A stretch of DNA of 64,000 bases, taken from assembly GCA_013360215.1 (NCBI GenBank), contig JABWCP010000002.1, positions 1-64,000 of the forward strand, given 5' to 3'. Below, one piece after another: positions 53,057-62,237 of this stretch. The translations under genes were made by a program, and so were the position numbers. Source of the DNA: a bacterium (GTDB lineage: Bacteria; CLD3; SB21). The first letter of the stretch is position 1; every line of letters starts with the position of its first letter. The notes beneath the pieces are model-generated. The model did no database searches and was not told the DNA's origin. It saw nothing but the letters and a program-made list of their open reading frames with translations.

Positions 53057-53800
53057 TTATTCTTCGATCTCCATCGTCTGTATGGAAACTTTTTTCATAA
53101 TTACGTTCTGAACAGGGCGATTATTGCGTGGGTCGGTTTGCACCATAGCAATTTTATCTATGACATCAAGACCGCTGACAACTTCACCATACACGGTATA
53201 TTCGCCGTCTAAGAAAGGCGTACCGCCCAAGGTGGTGTAGGTATCAATTTGTTCATTAGTAAAATAAAATCCCGGTTTCGCGGCTTTAAATTGAGCTTCC
53301 ATCTGTTTGAGTACATCCAGAGATACCGGGCCGTTTTGTACGATATAAAATTGTGAACCGCTGGATTCTTTTCGCGGATTGACCTGATCGGCTTGACGCG
53401 CTGCAGCTAATGCGCCACGTTTGTGAAAACGTTTTTTGTTAAACTCTGCAGGTACGGTATAACCCGGGCCGCCGCGACCGTCATTATAAGGGTCATTATC
53501 TTTGGAATTGGGGTCACCGGCCTGAATCATAAAACCGGGTATAACGCGGTGAAATGTCAGCGTATCATAAAAACCGGCGCGAGCCAATTTTTTAAAATTT
53601 TCTGTATGTTTCGGCGCTTCTTTATCGTAAAATTTGAGTATAATATTGCCAAAATCAGTTTCGATCACGGCGACTTCCGCATTTATTTTTTTCTTCTCAG
53701 TGGTTTTGGCCGATTGCGTACAAGCCGTATTAGCTAATGTAAGGCCTAATAACAGCATGGATATGTTTTTACTCAACGATATGAAATTACGGAACAGCAA
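53057..53800 (-). CDS. Peptidyl-prolyl cis-trans isomerase, cyclophilin type, secreted
   Basis: 247 residues. Hydrophobic N-terminus ending at ANTAC (Cys27) indicates export, perhaps as a lipoprotein; Met15 is an alternative start. The cyclophilin domain carries FHRVIPGFMIQAGDP (with the catalytic Arg), the GGPGYTVPAEF segment, SGSQFYIV and a divergent final part LDGEYTVYGEVVSGLDVIDKI. An insertion (~155-195, QMEAQFKAAKPGFYFTNEQI) separates two parts of the fold, seen in several bacterial homologues. Folding catalyst for exported proteins. It is divergent from the NHL gene, with about 50 bases between starts. Confidence 0.92.
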   Translation of the reverse strand: MLFRNFISLSKNISMLLLGLTLANTACTQSAKTTEKKKINAEVAVIETDFGNIILKFYDKEAPKHTENFKKLARAGFYDTLTFHRVIPGFMIQAGDPNSKDNDPYNDGRGGPGYTVPAEFNKKRFHKRGALAAARQADQVNPRKESSGSQFYIVQNGPVSLDVLKQMEAQFKAAKPGFYFTNEQIDTYTTLGGTPFLDGEYTVYGEVVSGLDVIDKIAMVQTDPRNNRPVQNVIMKKVSIQTMEIEE

Positions 53801-53852
53801 GGGAACCTCCTTTATTAATTATTTAAGCGATCCCAATCTATCGGAAAAAAAC

Positions 53853-54773
53853 GTGAAATTCAAAACGATTTGTATCTTCTTACTGATATGCTGCGTTCCT
53901 GCTTTCGGACAAGCGGAAATACGTTTTCAGATTAAACAGGTATTTCCCATCAAAACGTCGGATGGTAACAATGTTACACAGATCAACGCCGTATGTGTTA
54001 CTCCTTTGCGCGATGTGTATATGACGGAATCGTCCGGGCATCGTGTCATTCGAATGAATGCTGAAGGTCAAATGCTTGGTTTGTTTGGTGGGTTAGGCTG
54101 GAGCGGTGAAATGCTGGATTTTCCGACAGGGATTACCACTCATGATGGACTCAACCTTTATGTGGCCGATATGAATAATCAGCGGATTATCCGGCTAAAT
54201 AGGCGATTGGAATGGGTGGCTTCCATCGGCGGACATAATCTCGATTACTCCGGTCAAGAATCCGTTCATAGCGTGGCTTATCCCTTGTCACTAACCCAAA
54301 GCAAACAGGGTGATCTTTTTTATATATCGCAGGCGACACATCGTGTGTACAAAGTCAATTCGGTCACGGGCACTATAACGGAATGGAATAGTTTTACTAC
54401 AGGCGGCGGTTATCTGGACGATCCAAAACAGATCGTTATCGGTAAAAAAAATCTATTTATCAAAGACCGAACCGGTGTCAAAATTTTCGATATTTTTGGA
54501 AATTATATCCGAACCATAAGCGATGCGGTGTTTTCGGCAAATTTACTTCTAGCCGCCGATGAACGGGATCGTGTGTTGGTATGGGATGCCGACAAAAAAT
54601 CGTTAACGATATGGAATGCCGAAGGGCAGAGAGTGGCTTTGACAATAGCTTTTGCATTTGAAAATCCTACCGCAATGACTTGTTTCGGTCACTCGCTTTG
54701 GATAGTAGACCAGTCATCGACTGTCGGGGAATCAAAGCTCTATCAAATCGAAATTACCGAGGAATTGCGATAG
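53853..54773 (+). CDS. Secreted NHL-repeat beta-propeller protein
   Basis: The frame extends back to 53634 through the cyclophilin gene on the other strand, but GTG at 53853 begins a clear signal peptide (MKFKTICIFLLICCVPAFGQ), giving 306 residues. Repeats of NHL type are visible: DVYMTESSGHRVIRMNAEGQ, LYVADMNNQRIIRLNRR, LFYISQATHRVYKV, and LWIVDQS. Such six-bladed propellers bind protein or glycan partners; no enzymatic residues are evident. Its TAG is immediately followed by the ATG of the outer-membrane protein gene (TAGATG), so the two are very likely co-expressed and may work together. Confidence 0.82.
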   Translation: MKFKTICIFLLICCVPAFGQAEIRFQIKQVFPIKTSDGNNVTQINAVCVTPLRDVYMTESSGHRVIRMNAEGQMLGLFGGLGWSGEMLDFPTGITTHDGLNLYVADMNNQRIIRLNRRLEWVASIGGHNLDYSGQESVHSVAYPLSLTQSKQGDLFYISQATHRVYKVNSVTGTITEWNSFTTGGGYLDDPKQIVIGKKNLFIKDRTGVKIFDIFGNYIRTISDAVFSANLLLAADERDRVLVWDADKKSLTIWNAEGQRVALTIAFAFENPTAMTCFGHSLWIVDQSSTVGESKLYQIEITEELR

Positions 54774-57700
54774 ATGCTTTATCGTTTTGCCGTTATATTT
54801 CTATCGGCCATTGTTATCGATTTATCTGTGGCGAGAGCACAGGATGAGACGTCTCCTTATATTTCGGCAGACTCCTCACTACAGCATACCTTGCTATCCA
54901 AAAATATTAACTACTTTCAAAGTGCACACACGATTCGCGGATATTCTTCCGACACATTGTACCATCTTCCGTTTCGCCGCATCATACCCGAAAGTGAAGT
55001 TTTTACCATCGGATATCAGACATTAATCCGCGAAAAGGATTATACGATACGTTATTCCGACGGCGTCGTTCGTTTTTCATTTGTCGTAGATTCTTCGATT
55101 ACGGTTGAGTGCCGTTTTTTAGTTTCACGTTTAGGCATAGATGACTCGTACGCCCGCCGTGATCTGCCGATCATTCGATCAAATATCGTTTCATCCAAAT
55201 CTGATACATTGCCGCGATGGACACCGCCTAATCCGTCATCGGATTTTACCAACGATCTGAATGGCCGTGGTACAATAACGCGCGGATTTACGATCGGAAA
55301 CAATCAGGATTTTACTCTAAACTCCGGATTGAATGTGCAAGTTACAGGTCAAATCGGGGAAGACGTAACGCTGGAAGCGGTAATAACAGACGAACAAACG
55401 CCGATCCAGCCCGAAGGAAATACCGAACACCTTCAGGAAATCGATAAAATCTATATCGAAGTACGTAAAGCGGATAAATTTACCGCGACCCTCGGTGACT
55501 TTGAAATACAAACAACAGGTACTCAGTTTGGCAATTTTCATCGTTCGCTTCAGGGCGTTCGCAGTTTGTACAACGATGGGCGTACCGACGCAGCTGCAGC
55601 TTATGGTACGGCAAAAGGCAAATATCACAGTAATACGCTAACCATAACCGAAGGCGTTCAAGGACCTTACGAATTAACCGGAAAAAACGGTGAGCGAAAC
55701 CCGATCATCGTTGCCGGTAGCGAAAGAGTGTGGCTTAATGGCGTAGCTTTGACTCGAGGGGAAAATAATGATTATGTGATGGATTATAATGCAGGTCAGA
55801 TCACCTTTACACGAAAACGTTTGGTGACGCCCGAATCAAGAATCGTTGTCGATTTTGAATATTCCAATGAAGTATTTAGACGTAATACAGCTTCAGCATC
55901 GGTGCGATCACAATTTTTTGACCGACGTTTAACTGTAGGAGGCGCATTTATATCAGAGTCCGATGATAAGAATAATCCGCTTAATCTGTCTATTAACCAA
56001 CAGTTACGCGATTCGCTTGCCTCGTTGGATGATCGGGGGCTGCAAGGCAATGGGAATACAATCCTGGTAGAGGGAGGACGATGGGTCGGGGAAGGGCGCG
56101 GTGCTTATTACAAAGTTTATGACGCGATTTCCGATGATAGCATTTACGTTTATTCCGGATCGGATAGCTCCGGTTCGTACAATGTACGTTTTACTGATGT
56201 CGGGTTTGGACGCGGTGATTATGTTCGCGGTAATATTATGGGTGAATTTATCTATGCCGGATCGGGTTTGGGTTATTATTTACCGCTTGTACCGATGGAT
56301 TTGCCTACACGGCAGAAAACGGGAATATGGTATGCAGCATGGAACCCGTTTCAGAATCTGCGGTTGCAAACAGAATTTGCATTGAGTCAATTTGATAAAA
56401 ATCTTTATTCCCCGCGCCAATCGCAAGGTTACGCCTACCAATTGGAAGCTTCCGTCGCAGATCAGGACATCCGGTTATTTAAAACGAAACTTGGAAAATT
56501 TGATTTACAAATTACACGTCGTAATCAGGATAGCAATTTTACTGCGCCCGATCGCACACAAGATGCTGAATACGGTCGCCAATGGAATATCTCCAATCTT
56601 GCGACGTCTGTATACTCAGTAACCGCGCCCGGATTACAAGAAACCGTGAATGATTTCAGATTGGCATATAAGCCGTGGAAAGGCGTACAAACTGATTTTT
56701 TTACGGGTGAATTAACGCGCGGCGATCATCAATTTGTATCCACTAAATCCGGTTCGGGTTTAAAAATAGATCGGAAAAATATTTTCATATCGGGCAGCAT
56801 TTATGATATACAGATTATGGATCGGACACAGTCCGTCATATTGAATAACCATACACAAAGGAAATTCTTTGATTTCAATGGTTCGTGGCGGATGTGGCGC
56901 CCGGGTTTGTATTACGAAGACGAATCGCAAAAGAACAGACAATCGGATTCGGTTTACGGCGCATCGTATCAGGTGATTCGCCCCAATTTAAGTATCATTA
57001 CCGGTCAATATCTTACGCTTGGCGCAAGTTATGAAATGCGATCGGACCGCATTCGAAATGATGCCGTGGACTCCCTCAATGGAAGGGTATCAAAATCTGT
57101 AAACCAACGTTATTATTGGCAATGGACGGAATGGCATAATCTCAATCACACGTTCGAGTGGCAACGAAGAAAAAGAGAATATTTTGGAAGTAAGAAAACG
57201 ATAGCCAATCCGGATCGCATCAGTAATCTGGTAAACGCAAGTGCCGATTATCATCCTTTTTCCAGAGCCGTGCAAGTCACCGTAGATTATCAGATATCTC
57301 AGGAACAACTTCAAAACCGAAAAATCGTTTTTATTCCGGTGCCGCCCAATACAGGCAATTTTGTTCAAGTCAGTCAAGATAGTTTCAGGCAGGTTCCGCA
57401 AGGGCAGGGTGATTGGATCCAAAGTGCCGTTCGCGGTCAAGGATTTACCCCTGTGGTGGAACTAAAATCAGGAATTCGGCTACGTTTGGAAATTGGTCAC
57501 TTATGGAGTCGCGCTTCAAAAGACTCAATAAGTGATAGATGGCAATCTCGATTTATAGAACGTTTGATTTATGAAGGCTTTTTTCGGATCGAAGAAAATC
57601 AAACAGATCCCGATCGTAGTTTTTATTGGCTCCAAGCGGTTCAAAACAAAAATACACAACGGGGGAATCTCCTTTTGCGGCAAGAGTTGAGCGGCTACGA

Positions 57701-58313
57701 TCGAATCTACGATATGCTCTGGCGGTTACGCTATGAAACCAACCGTACACGTAATCGTCTTTTGAATGACGGCCAGGATAAGAATCAGCGTGATATCTAT
57801 TATGTGCGCATTCAAAAACAAGTAAATCTGTTTTGGTCATGGGAACAAGAAGGAGAAGTCACGATCGCCCAAAGACAATCTTCGATCAATGTAAGCGGCC
57901 TCAATATCCAGTATGACATTCATAAAAGCAGATATTCGCCAAGTATCGTATTCAAACCAAAGCCGACGATGGAGTATCATTTACGAACCGATTGGCTGTT
58001 GGCGAAGGACTATGAAACCGGAAGTCGCGCTAAAATCATGAATTGGCAGCCGACGATAGTTTTTTCATGGCTCAACCGCGGGCGATGGACTAATTCCCTC
58101 GAACTGACACGCCTCTGGTTGAAAGGCGGATTAGGTTATACTCCGTTTGAAGTAACCGATGGCCGTGTACGAGGATGGAATTGGGTATGGATTTCCGCTG
58201 TGGATTACAGGGCCGGTGAGCACGTGATCATGCGGACAAATTATACAGGGCGAAAATACCCCGGACAAAAGATCATTCATCTCGGAACGGCCGAAGTACA
58301 GGCGTTTTTTTAA
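54774..58313 (+). CDS. Large outer-membrane beta-barrel protein, SprA-like family
   Basis: 1179 residues with a signal peptide (MLYRFAVIFLSAIVIDLSVARAQ). The N-terminal ~400 residues contain GRGTITRGFTIGNNQDFTLNSG, then QIGEDVTLEAVITDEQTP and QPEGNTEHLQEIDKIYIEV followed by LGDFEI; this string recurs in large outer-membrane proteins of FCB bacteria, and I associate it with SprA-like proteins of the type IX system. The C-terminal two thirds alternate aromatic and polar residues (WQTRFIERLIYEGFF-type strands) as in a many-stranded barrel and the chain ends with AEVQAFF, a terminal aromatic. Exact function unproven; transport of surface proteins is a candidate. Much shorter than true SprA (~2400 residues). 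Confidence 0.75.
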   Translation: MLYRFAVIFLSAIVIDLSVARAQDETSPYISADSSLQHTLLSKNINYFQSAHTIRGYSSDTLYHLPFRRIIPESEVFTIGYQTLIREKDYTIRYSDGVVRFSFVVDSSITVECRFLVSRLGIDDSYARRDLPIIRSNIVSSKSDTLPRWTPPNPSSDFTNDLNGRGTITRGFTIGNNQDFTLNSGLNVQVTGQIGEDVTLEAVITDEQTPIQPEGNTEHLQEIDKIYIEVRKADKFTATLGDFEIQTTGTQFGNFHRSLQGVRSLYNDGRTDAAAAYGTAKGKYHSNTLTITEGVQGPYELTGKNGERNPIIVAGSERVWLNGVALTRGENNDYVMDYNAGQITFTRKRLVTPESRIVVDFEYSNEVFRRNTASASVRSQFFDRRLTVGGAFISESDDKNNPLNLSINQQLRDSLASLDDRGLQGNGNTILVEGGRWVGEGRGAYYKVYDAISDDSIYVYSGSDSSGSYNVRFTDVGFGRGDYVRGNIMGEFIYAGSGLGYYLPLVPMDLPTRQKTGIWYAAWNPFQNLRLQTEFALSQFDKNLYSPRQSQGYAYQLEASVADQDIRLFKTKLGKFDLQITRRNQDSNFTAPDRTQDAEYGRQWNISNLATSVYSVTAPGLQETVNDFRLAYKPWKGVQTDFFTGELTRGDHQFVSTKSGSGLKIDRKNIFISGSIYDIQIMDRTQSVILNNHTQRKFFDFNGSWRMWRPGLYYEDESQKNRQSDSVYGASYQVIRPNLSIITGQYLTLGASYEMRSDRIRNDAVDSLNGRVSKSVNQRYYWQWTEWHNLNHTFEWQRRKREYFGSKKTIANPDRISNLVNASADYHPFSRAVQVTVDYQISQEQLQNRKIVFIPVPPNTGNFVQVSQDSFRQVPQGQGDWIQSAVRGQGFTPVVELKSGIRLRLEIGHLWSRASKDSISDRWQSRFIERLIYEGFFRIEENQTDPDRSFYWLQAVQNKNTQRGNLLLRQELSGYDRIYDMLWRLRYETNRTRNRLLNDGQDKNQRDIYYVRIQKQVNLFWSWEQEGEVTIAQRQSSINVSGLNIQYDIHKSRYSPSIVFKPKPTMEYHLRTDWLLAKDYETGSRAKIMNWQPTIVFSWLNRGRWTNSLELTRLWLKGGLGYTPFEVTDGRVRGWNWVWISAVDYRAGEHVIMRTNYTGRKYPGQKIIHLGTAEVQAFF

Positions 58314-58324
58314 TAAATGCTAAT

Positions 58325-59380
58325 CTAAGACGCGAGTTCGTTTTTCAACCGCGTGATGATATCTACCGGCGTGGGGTCCGTATTTCGGGCAATTGCCATA
58401 TAGTAGCTGAGCCAATCGCCGCGATATATGAGATTATAATAGCGCTCCATCAATGTCCCGCCGTCGGACGTGTATTCCGTCCAATGGGCTTTCCCTTTGA
58501 GCAATCGCATCAATATTTCAAAGCGTTTTTGTACCTGTGGATGATCTTCGCGATCTCGTAATAAGATCACATGACAGGGAGCATGATGGGCTTCGTGTAC
58601 GCTTTCCCAACCGACGATTTCATTGTGATTCATTTCGGGAACGGCATAACCAAAGGCTAATAGTTTAGCATTTTCCGTGATTTGCCCTTTGAGTCGCAAT
58701 GCCGCAGGAAACATACGTTCCGACGCATAGATGATTACCGGCTTGTCATGTAGTATTTTGCTATCGTGAATATAGGGATTATTATCGTGTATGGTTTTGA
58801 GGATGGTTGCGAGGTGCTTCATTTGAAAGACGATGTGAGACATCTCTTCACGAACCGAGGCGGATTTGAATATTTCGCTGAAAACCGCATGGAGTGTCGT
58901 AAGTGCATAACCGATGGCTTGGCGTGGCTGCAAACCACCCTGTATAGTGATATGCGATAATCCATGTTGAGTTGCGATGGACTGGACCTTACCACCGGTT
59001 GCAATAGTAAGAATCTGCGCTTGCGCTTCCATGGCTTCGTGTAAGGCTGCAATGGTTTCTTCCGTATTGCCTGAATAACTGCACGCTATAACTAAGCTTT
59101 CTTTATTGACCCAACGCGGAATATGATAATCACGGCAAACTTGAATCGGCAAACCTAAAACTTCTGTCCAAACGTTTTTAATAAAATCACCGGCTATGGC
59201 CGAACCGCCCATACCGCAAATTAAGATATTACGAAAACCAGCACGGCTCTTTGATAAACCGGAAAGGTTGCTTTTTTGACCGTCAAACCTATCTAGTGCA
59301 TCCGTAATGTGCTGATCAAAATGGCAGAGGACATCATAATAATTAGACTTATCAATTACGCGCAGGGATTCCTGATTCAA
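58325..59380 (-). CDS. Bifunctional phosphoglucose/phosphomannose isomerase
   Basis: 351 residues with tandem SIS domains: ILICGMGGSAIAGDFIKNV, CSYSGNTEETIAAL, and MNHNEIVGWE in the second domain. Archaeal and FCB-type short PGI/PMI enzymes of this length interconvert fructose 6-phosphate with glucose 6-phosphate and mannose 6-phosphate. It is the last gene of the minus-strand ccm operon (4 bases after ccmA) and converges with the barrel gene (11 bases). Confidence 0.92.
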   Translation of the reverse strand: MNQESLRVIDKSNYYDVLCHFDQHITDALDRFDGQKSNLSGLSKSRAGFRNILICGMGGSAIAGDFIKNVWTEVLGLPIQVCRDYHIPRWVNKESLVIACSYSGNTEETIAALHEAMEAQAQILTIATGGKVQSIATQHGLSHITIQGGLQPRQAIGYALTTLHAVFSEIFKSASVREEMSHIVFQMKHLATILKTIHDNNPYIHDSKILHDKPVIIYASERMFPAALRLKGQITENAKLLAFGYAVPEMNHNEIVGWESVHEAHHAPCHVILLRDREDHPQVQKRFEILMRLLKGKAHWTEYTSDGGTLMERYYNLIYRGDWLSYYMAIARNTDPTPVDIITRLKNELAS

Positions 59381-59384
59381 AGCT

Positions 59385-60068
59385 TTAATTCCTTATATAA
59401 TTTTTAAAAGTAGAAAATTCCGATTCCGCCGATCGCCGGTCAAATACGGCACGCCCATTATCAAGAACGACGATACGGTTGCTCAATCCAAGGATTCGGT
59501 CCAGATCGTGCGTTATCATTACGATGCTATGGCCGCTAGCATGGTATTCTTTAAGCACTTCATCTAAAAAGCGGCAACCATGCACATCCAGTCCGGTATA
59601 AGGTTCATCCAAAAGTAACATCTGCGGCTCATGCAAAAGTGCTCGTGCAATAGACAGGCGCTGCAGCATGCCGCGTGAGAAGGTGCGAACTATATCATCA
59701 CCCCGTGCACCCAATCCGACACGTTTTAAAAGTGAGACCATGCGTGCCGAGGCATTGGAAACATTATACATATTAGCGTAAAAACGCAAATTTTCAATAG
59801 CCGTAAGATCATTGTATAAAAAAGATTGGTGGGATACCATGCCGATGGATTGTAAAAAAACGGAGCGACTGTTTTTTTCCATACTGTCCACCTGGATGGT
59901 GCCGGAAGACGGGCGTATCAATCCTGCAAGTAGTTTGAGTGTGGTCGTTTTGCCTGCACCGTTAGGACCAAGCAATGCCATAAAGTCACCCGGAGGGATT
60001 TCTATCGAAAGGTCATCCAGCGCTTTAAAACGGCCAAATTGTTTCGAAATGTGCTGTAATCGGATCAT
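59385..60068 (-). CDS. ccmA: ABC transporter ATP-binding protein, CcmA-like (heme exporter, cytochrome c maturation)
   Basis: 227 residues. Walker A LLGPNGAGKTTTLKLLAGL, Q-loop MVSHQSFLYNDL, signature FSRGMLQRLSIARALL, Walker B LLLDEPYTGLD and the H-loop ITHD. CcmA works with CcmB (and CcmCDE) to release heme-loaded CcmE. The assignment to CcmA and not to another ABC ATPase rests on the neighbouring ccmF and ccmH genes. No membrane partner follows it here; downstream is an isomerase gene. Its start overlaps the upstream gene by 4 bases. Confidence 0.85.
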   Translation of the reverse strand: MIRLQHISKQFGRFKALDDLSIEIPPGDFMALLGPNGAGKTTTLKLLAGLIRPSSGTIQVDSMEKNSRSVFLQSIGMVSHQSFLYNDLTAIENLRFYANMYNVSNASARMVSLLKRVGLGARGDDIVRTFSRGMLQRLSIARALLHEPQMLLLDEPYTGLDVHGCRFLDEVLKEYHASGHSIVMITHDLDRILGLSNRIVVLDNGRAVFDRRSAESEFSTFKNYIRN

Positions 60069-61243
60069 GCGCCGGCACGTTGGATGCGCTTTGAAACATC
60101 GCGCAGCTGATGCTTGAGATCGCGTCGCCGGTCTACATACTCACTGTTGTCCGAATTCTCAGCATATTCATCATCTAATCGAGCGATGGATGCGATCAGG
60201 TTTTCTTGCTCAGCCATCCAGTGTGCTTTTTGTTGCGCACCGCCGCCATCGGATTGATGTTTTCGATTGAGTGCGATATACAAAGCAAAAAGAAGAAATG
60301 ACATCAAAAGGGGAGCAAGAAAAAATACATTTCGTTGAATTTCGTTGGCGGCGGCATTTATCGGATGATCATCTTCTTGTGGCGCGCCGCCGCGTGCACT
60401 GCCGCCTTTAAAGCTAATACCTATCGTACTGCCGGATTTCAGGTTAGCAGCAGCCGTAATCGAAAAGTTATTCGCTTCCAATTGTTCATCATGAATATGT
60501 TGGAAATTCTCACCGCTGACTTCGATGTCTTTGGGCGTGACGAAGATACGAAATTCCGATACATCATAATACATCGGTTGCGCCCATGTTAAAGACTGCG
60601 AAGCATACGGTGCCGAAGCCGTGATTTGTATCTGTGTAGTGCCGGGGCGTAATGGAAAAGCGATACCTTGCTTGTCTTTATAGTTTACCACCGAAGCAGG
60701 TATTGGCATGCTTTTGTCAAAAGAGGTGGTTACCGCTTCCAATTTTACCCCGTCCGGAAGCTTAAACAAAAATGAAGGAGCATTGGGATCTTTGGGATTA
60801 AAAGTATTGGCGCCGTTATTGGTTATTTCAAAAGTTTGTTCGATTTCCAGTTTATCATCCGTACGAGCGACGATCATATGCGGAACGCGAACATCTATAT
60901 CGCGCCATTGATCGCTGACACCGGCTACGGATACATCGGCGGTATACAGTTTGTTTTCATTGATCATCACATTTTGTGTGTATAGGATGCCTTTGTATGA
61001 AGCTCGAATAAGATACGGAGCCATAGGATTGAGCGGAATATCTTTGAACGCATATTCCGATACATTGTCTAATTGCTGCAATGTTTGTAATCCTTGGCCG
61101 GATTTGATAAGTGTAACCCAATCTGCTTTTACAGGTTGTTTGGTCGAACCGAGTATAACTTTACCGCTTACCGAGGCCTGCGCAAAAAAACTGCGGGGGA
61201 CAAGTAAAGCCGATAAAACCATAAAGAGAAGCCAGCGTTTCAT
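60065..61243 (-). CDS. Unknown membrane protein of the ccm cluster with exported beta domains
   Basis: About 392 residues from the ATG at 61243 (MKRWLLFMVLSALLVPRSFFAQ, a signal peptide); an in-frame ATG at 61270 would add nine residues. The N-terminal ~90 residues resemble a carboxypeptidase-regulatory-like beta domain (ASVSGKVILGSTKQPVKADWVTL), followed by another exported beta region containing paired segments around PHMIVARTDDKLEIEQTFEI. One transmembrane helix (NVFFLAPLLMSFLLFALYIALN, near residue 320) and a cytoplasmic helical tail of ~60 residues (LDDEYAENSDNSEYVDRRRDLKHQL) complete it. I do not recognise a family. The gene lies between ccmA and the CcmI-like gene, which suggests a role in cytochrome c assembly. 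Confidence 0.7.
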   Translation of the reverse strand: MKRWLLFMVLSALLVPRSFFAQASVSGKVILGSTKQPVKADWVTLIKSGQGLQTLQQLDNVSEYAFKDIPLNPMAPYLIRASYKGILYTQNVMINENKLYTADVSVAGVSDQWRDIDVRVPHMIVARTDDKLEIEQTFEITNNGANTFNPKDPNAPSFLFKLPDGVKLEAVTTSFDKSMPIPASVVNYKDKQGIAFPLRPGTTQIQITASAPYASQSLTWAQPMYYDVSEFRIFVTPKDIEVSGENFQHIHDEQLEANNFSITAAANLKSGSTIGISFKGGSARGGAPQEDDHPINAAANEIQRNVFFLAPLLMSFLLFALYIALNRKHQSDGGGAQQKAHWMAEQENLIASIARLDDEYAENSDNSEYVDRRRDLKHQLRDVSKRIQRAGA

Positions 61244-61262
61244 ATAGGATTCCATAGGATAA

Positions 61263-61709
61263 TTATGCATTCAGTTTGGCTCCGCATTCGGAGCAAAATT
61301 TAGCCGTTTTCATATTTTCATGTTGGCAAGAAGGACATGTGACCTTTTGTACAACAATGGTTTTGGTGCGTCGGGATTGTATGAGATGCTCCAGATATTC
61401 GTCCGATACCTTTCCATTACCGTTGTCGCCTTGCTCGATAGCATCCATTCGTTTGAGAACATCGGCGAGCTCTTTGAGCGTAGCTTGACGCAAGTTTTGG
61501 TAATCAGCCTCGGCGATTTTGCCGATACCATACTCAAAATCCAAATCCTTGATGTCGGTATAAAGTTTTTGCTTCATATTAGCCAAATCGTCGCGATGCT
61601 GATCCTTGATCGGTTTGAGTCCGTAAGGCATCACATTTTTCGAAAAAAGCGGATACAGTACATATCCGAAAGTTGCTGCAGAAAGTAAAATCATCAATAA
61701 CGATAACAT
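61263..61709 (-). CDS. CcmI-like membrane protein with C-terminal zinc ribbon
   Basis: 148 residues. One N-terminal transmembrane helix (LSLLMILLSAATFGYVLYPLF), a helical middle (ANMKQKLYTDIKDLDFEYGIGKI, LKELADVLKRMDAIEQGD) similar to the region after the first helix of CcmI, then a zinc-ribbon with two Cys-x2-Cys pairs, CPSC and CSEC, near residues 125-145. Its position directly after the ccmH-like gene (3 bases) supports a cytochrome c maturation function such as apocytochrome handling. The zinc ribbon is not part of classical CcmI. Confidence 0.75.
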   Translation of the reverse strand: MLSLLMILLSAATFGYVLYPLFSKNVMPYGLKPIKDQHRDDLANMKQKLYTDIKDLDFEYGIGKIAEADYQNLRQATLKELADVLKRMDAIEQGDNGNGKVSDEYLEHLIQSRRTKTIVVQKVTCPSCQHENMKTAKFCSECGAKLNA

Positions 61710-61712
61710 AAA

Positions 61713-62237
61713 TCACCGATCCATTTTTTTGAGTTCTTCTTCGATGCGTTGCGCGTACGGGTCGTCGGCGGGATGGGCCGGTGAAACCGTAACCGGAGCC
61801 GTTTTACCGGCCGTAATTTTTTTAATGAGAAAAACCACAACGATGATAAATATAACGAACAACAGAAAAGGCATGATCCACGCCAGAAGATCAAATCCTT
61901 TGGTTTCAGGTTGTGAAAGAATGGCTTTTCCCGCCGGGGGATTGTCACGAAACGAATATTCGGTCATAAAATATTGGATGATTGCATCGTGGGATTTACC
62001 TGCAACGATCATGTCTTCGATCGTATTGCGCATCGGCACAGCCGAAGGGCAGTTGATATGCCCGCATGTCCCGAGCACCAGATTGCAACCGCATTGGCAA
62101 ATCAATTCGCCCGATATCTTATTAAACATCTCATTTTGTTCGGCATTCAGTTTGGTCGTGTGTGCCGATCCGCCTTGGGAATAAAGTACGGAGGTTATTA
62201 AAAGCGAAGCGATACAATAAATCTTAAGCTTTTTCAA
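61713..62237 (-). CDS. ccmH: Cytochrome c biogenesis protein, CcmH-like
   Basis: 174 residues. Signal peptide (MKKLKIYCIASLLITSVLYSQ), then the CcmH core with GELICQCGCNLVLGTCGHINCPSAVPMRNTIEDMI, the CxCGC variant of the LRCxxC motif typical of non-proteobacterial CcmH, which reduces the heme-binding thiols of apocytochrome. A C-terminal transmembrane helix (LLAWIMPFLLFVIFIIVVVFLI) anchors it and is followed by a short cytoplasmic tail. It overlaps the end of ccmF by 14 bases. Confidence 0.9.
   Translation of the reverse strand: MKKLKIYCIASLLITSVLYSQGGSAHTTKLNAEQNEMFNKISGELICQCGCNLVLGTCGHINCPSAVPMRNTIEDMIVAGKSHDAIIQYFMTEYSFRDNPPAGKAILSQPETKGFDLLAWIMPFLLFVIFIIVVVFLIKKITAGKTAPVTVSPAHPADDPYAQRIEEELKKMDR

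Noticed and set aside
53634-53852. N-terminal extension of the NHL-protein frame through the cyclophilin gene
   Set aside because: It overlaps the antisense cyclophilin coding sequence; the GTG at 53853 starts a proper signal peptide.
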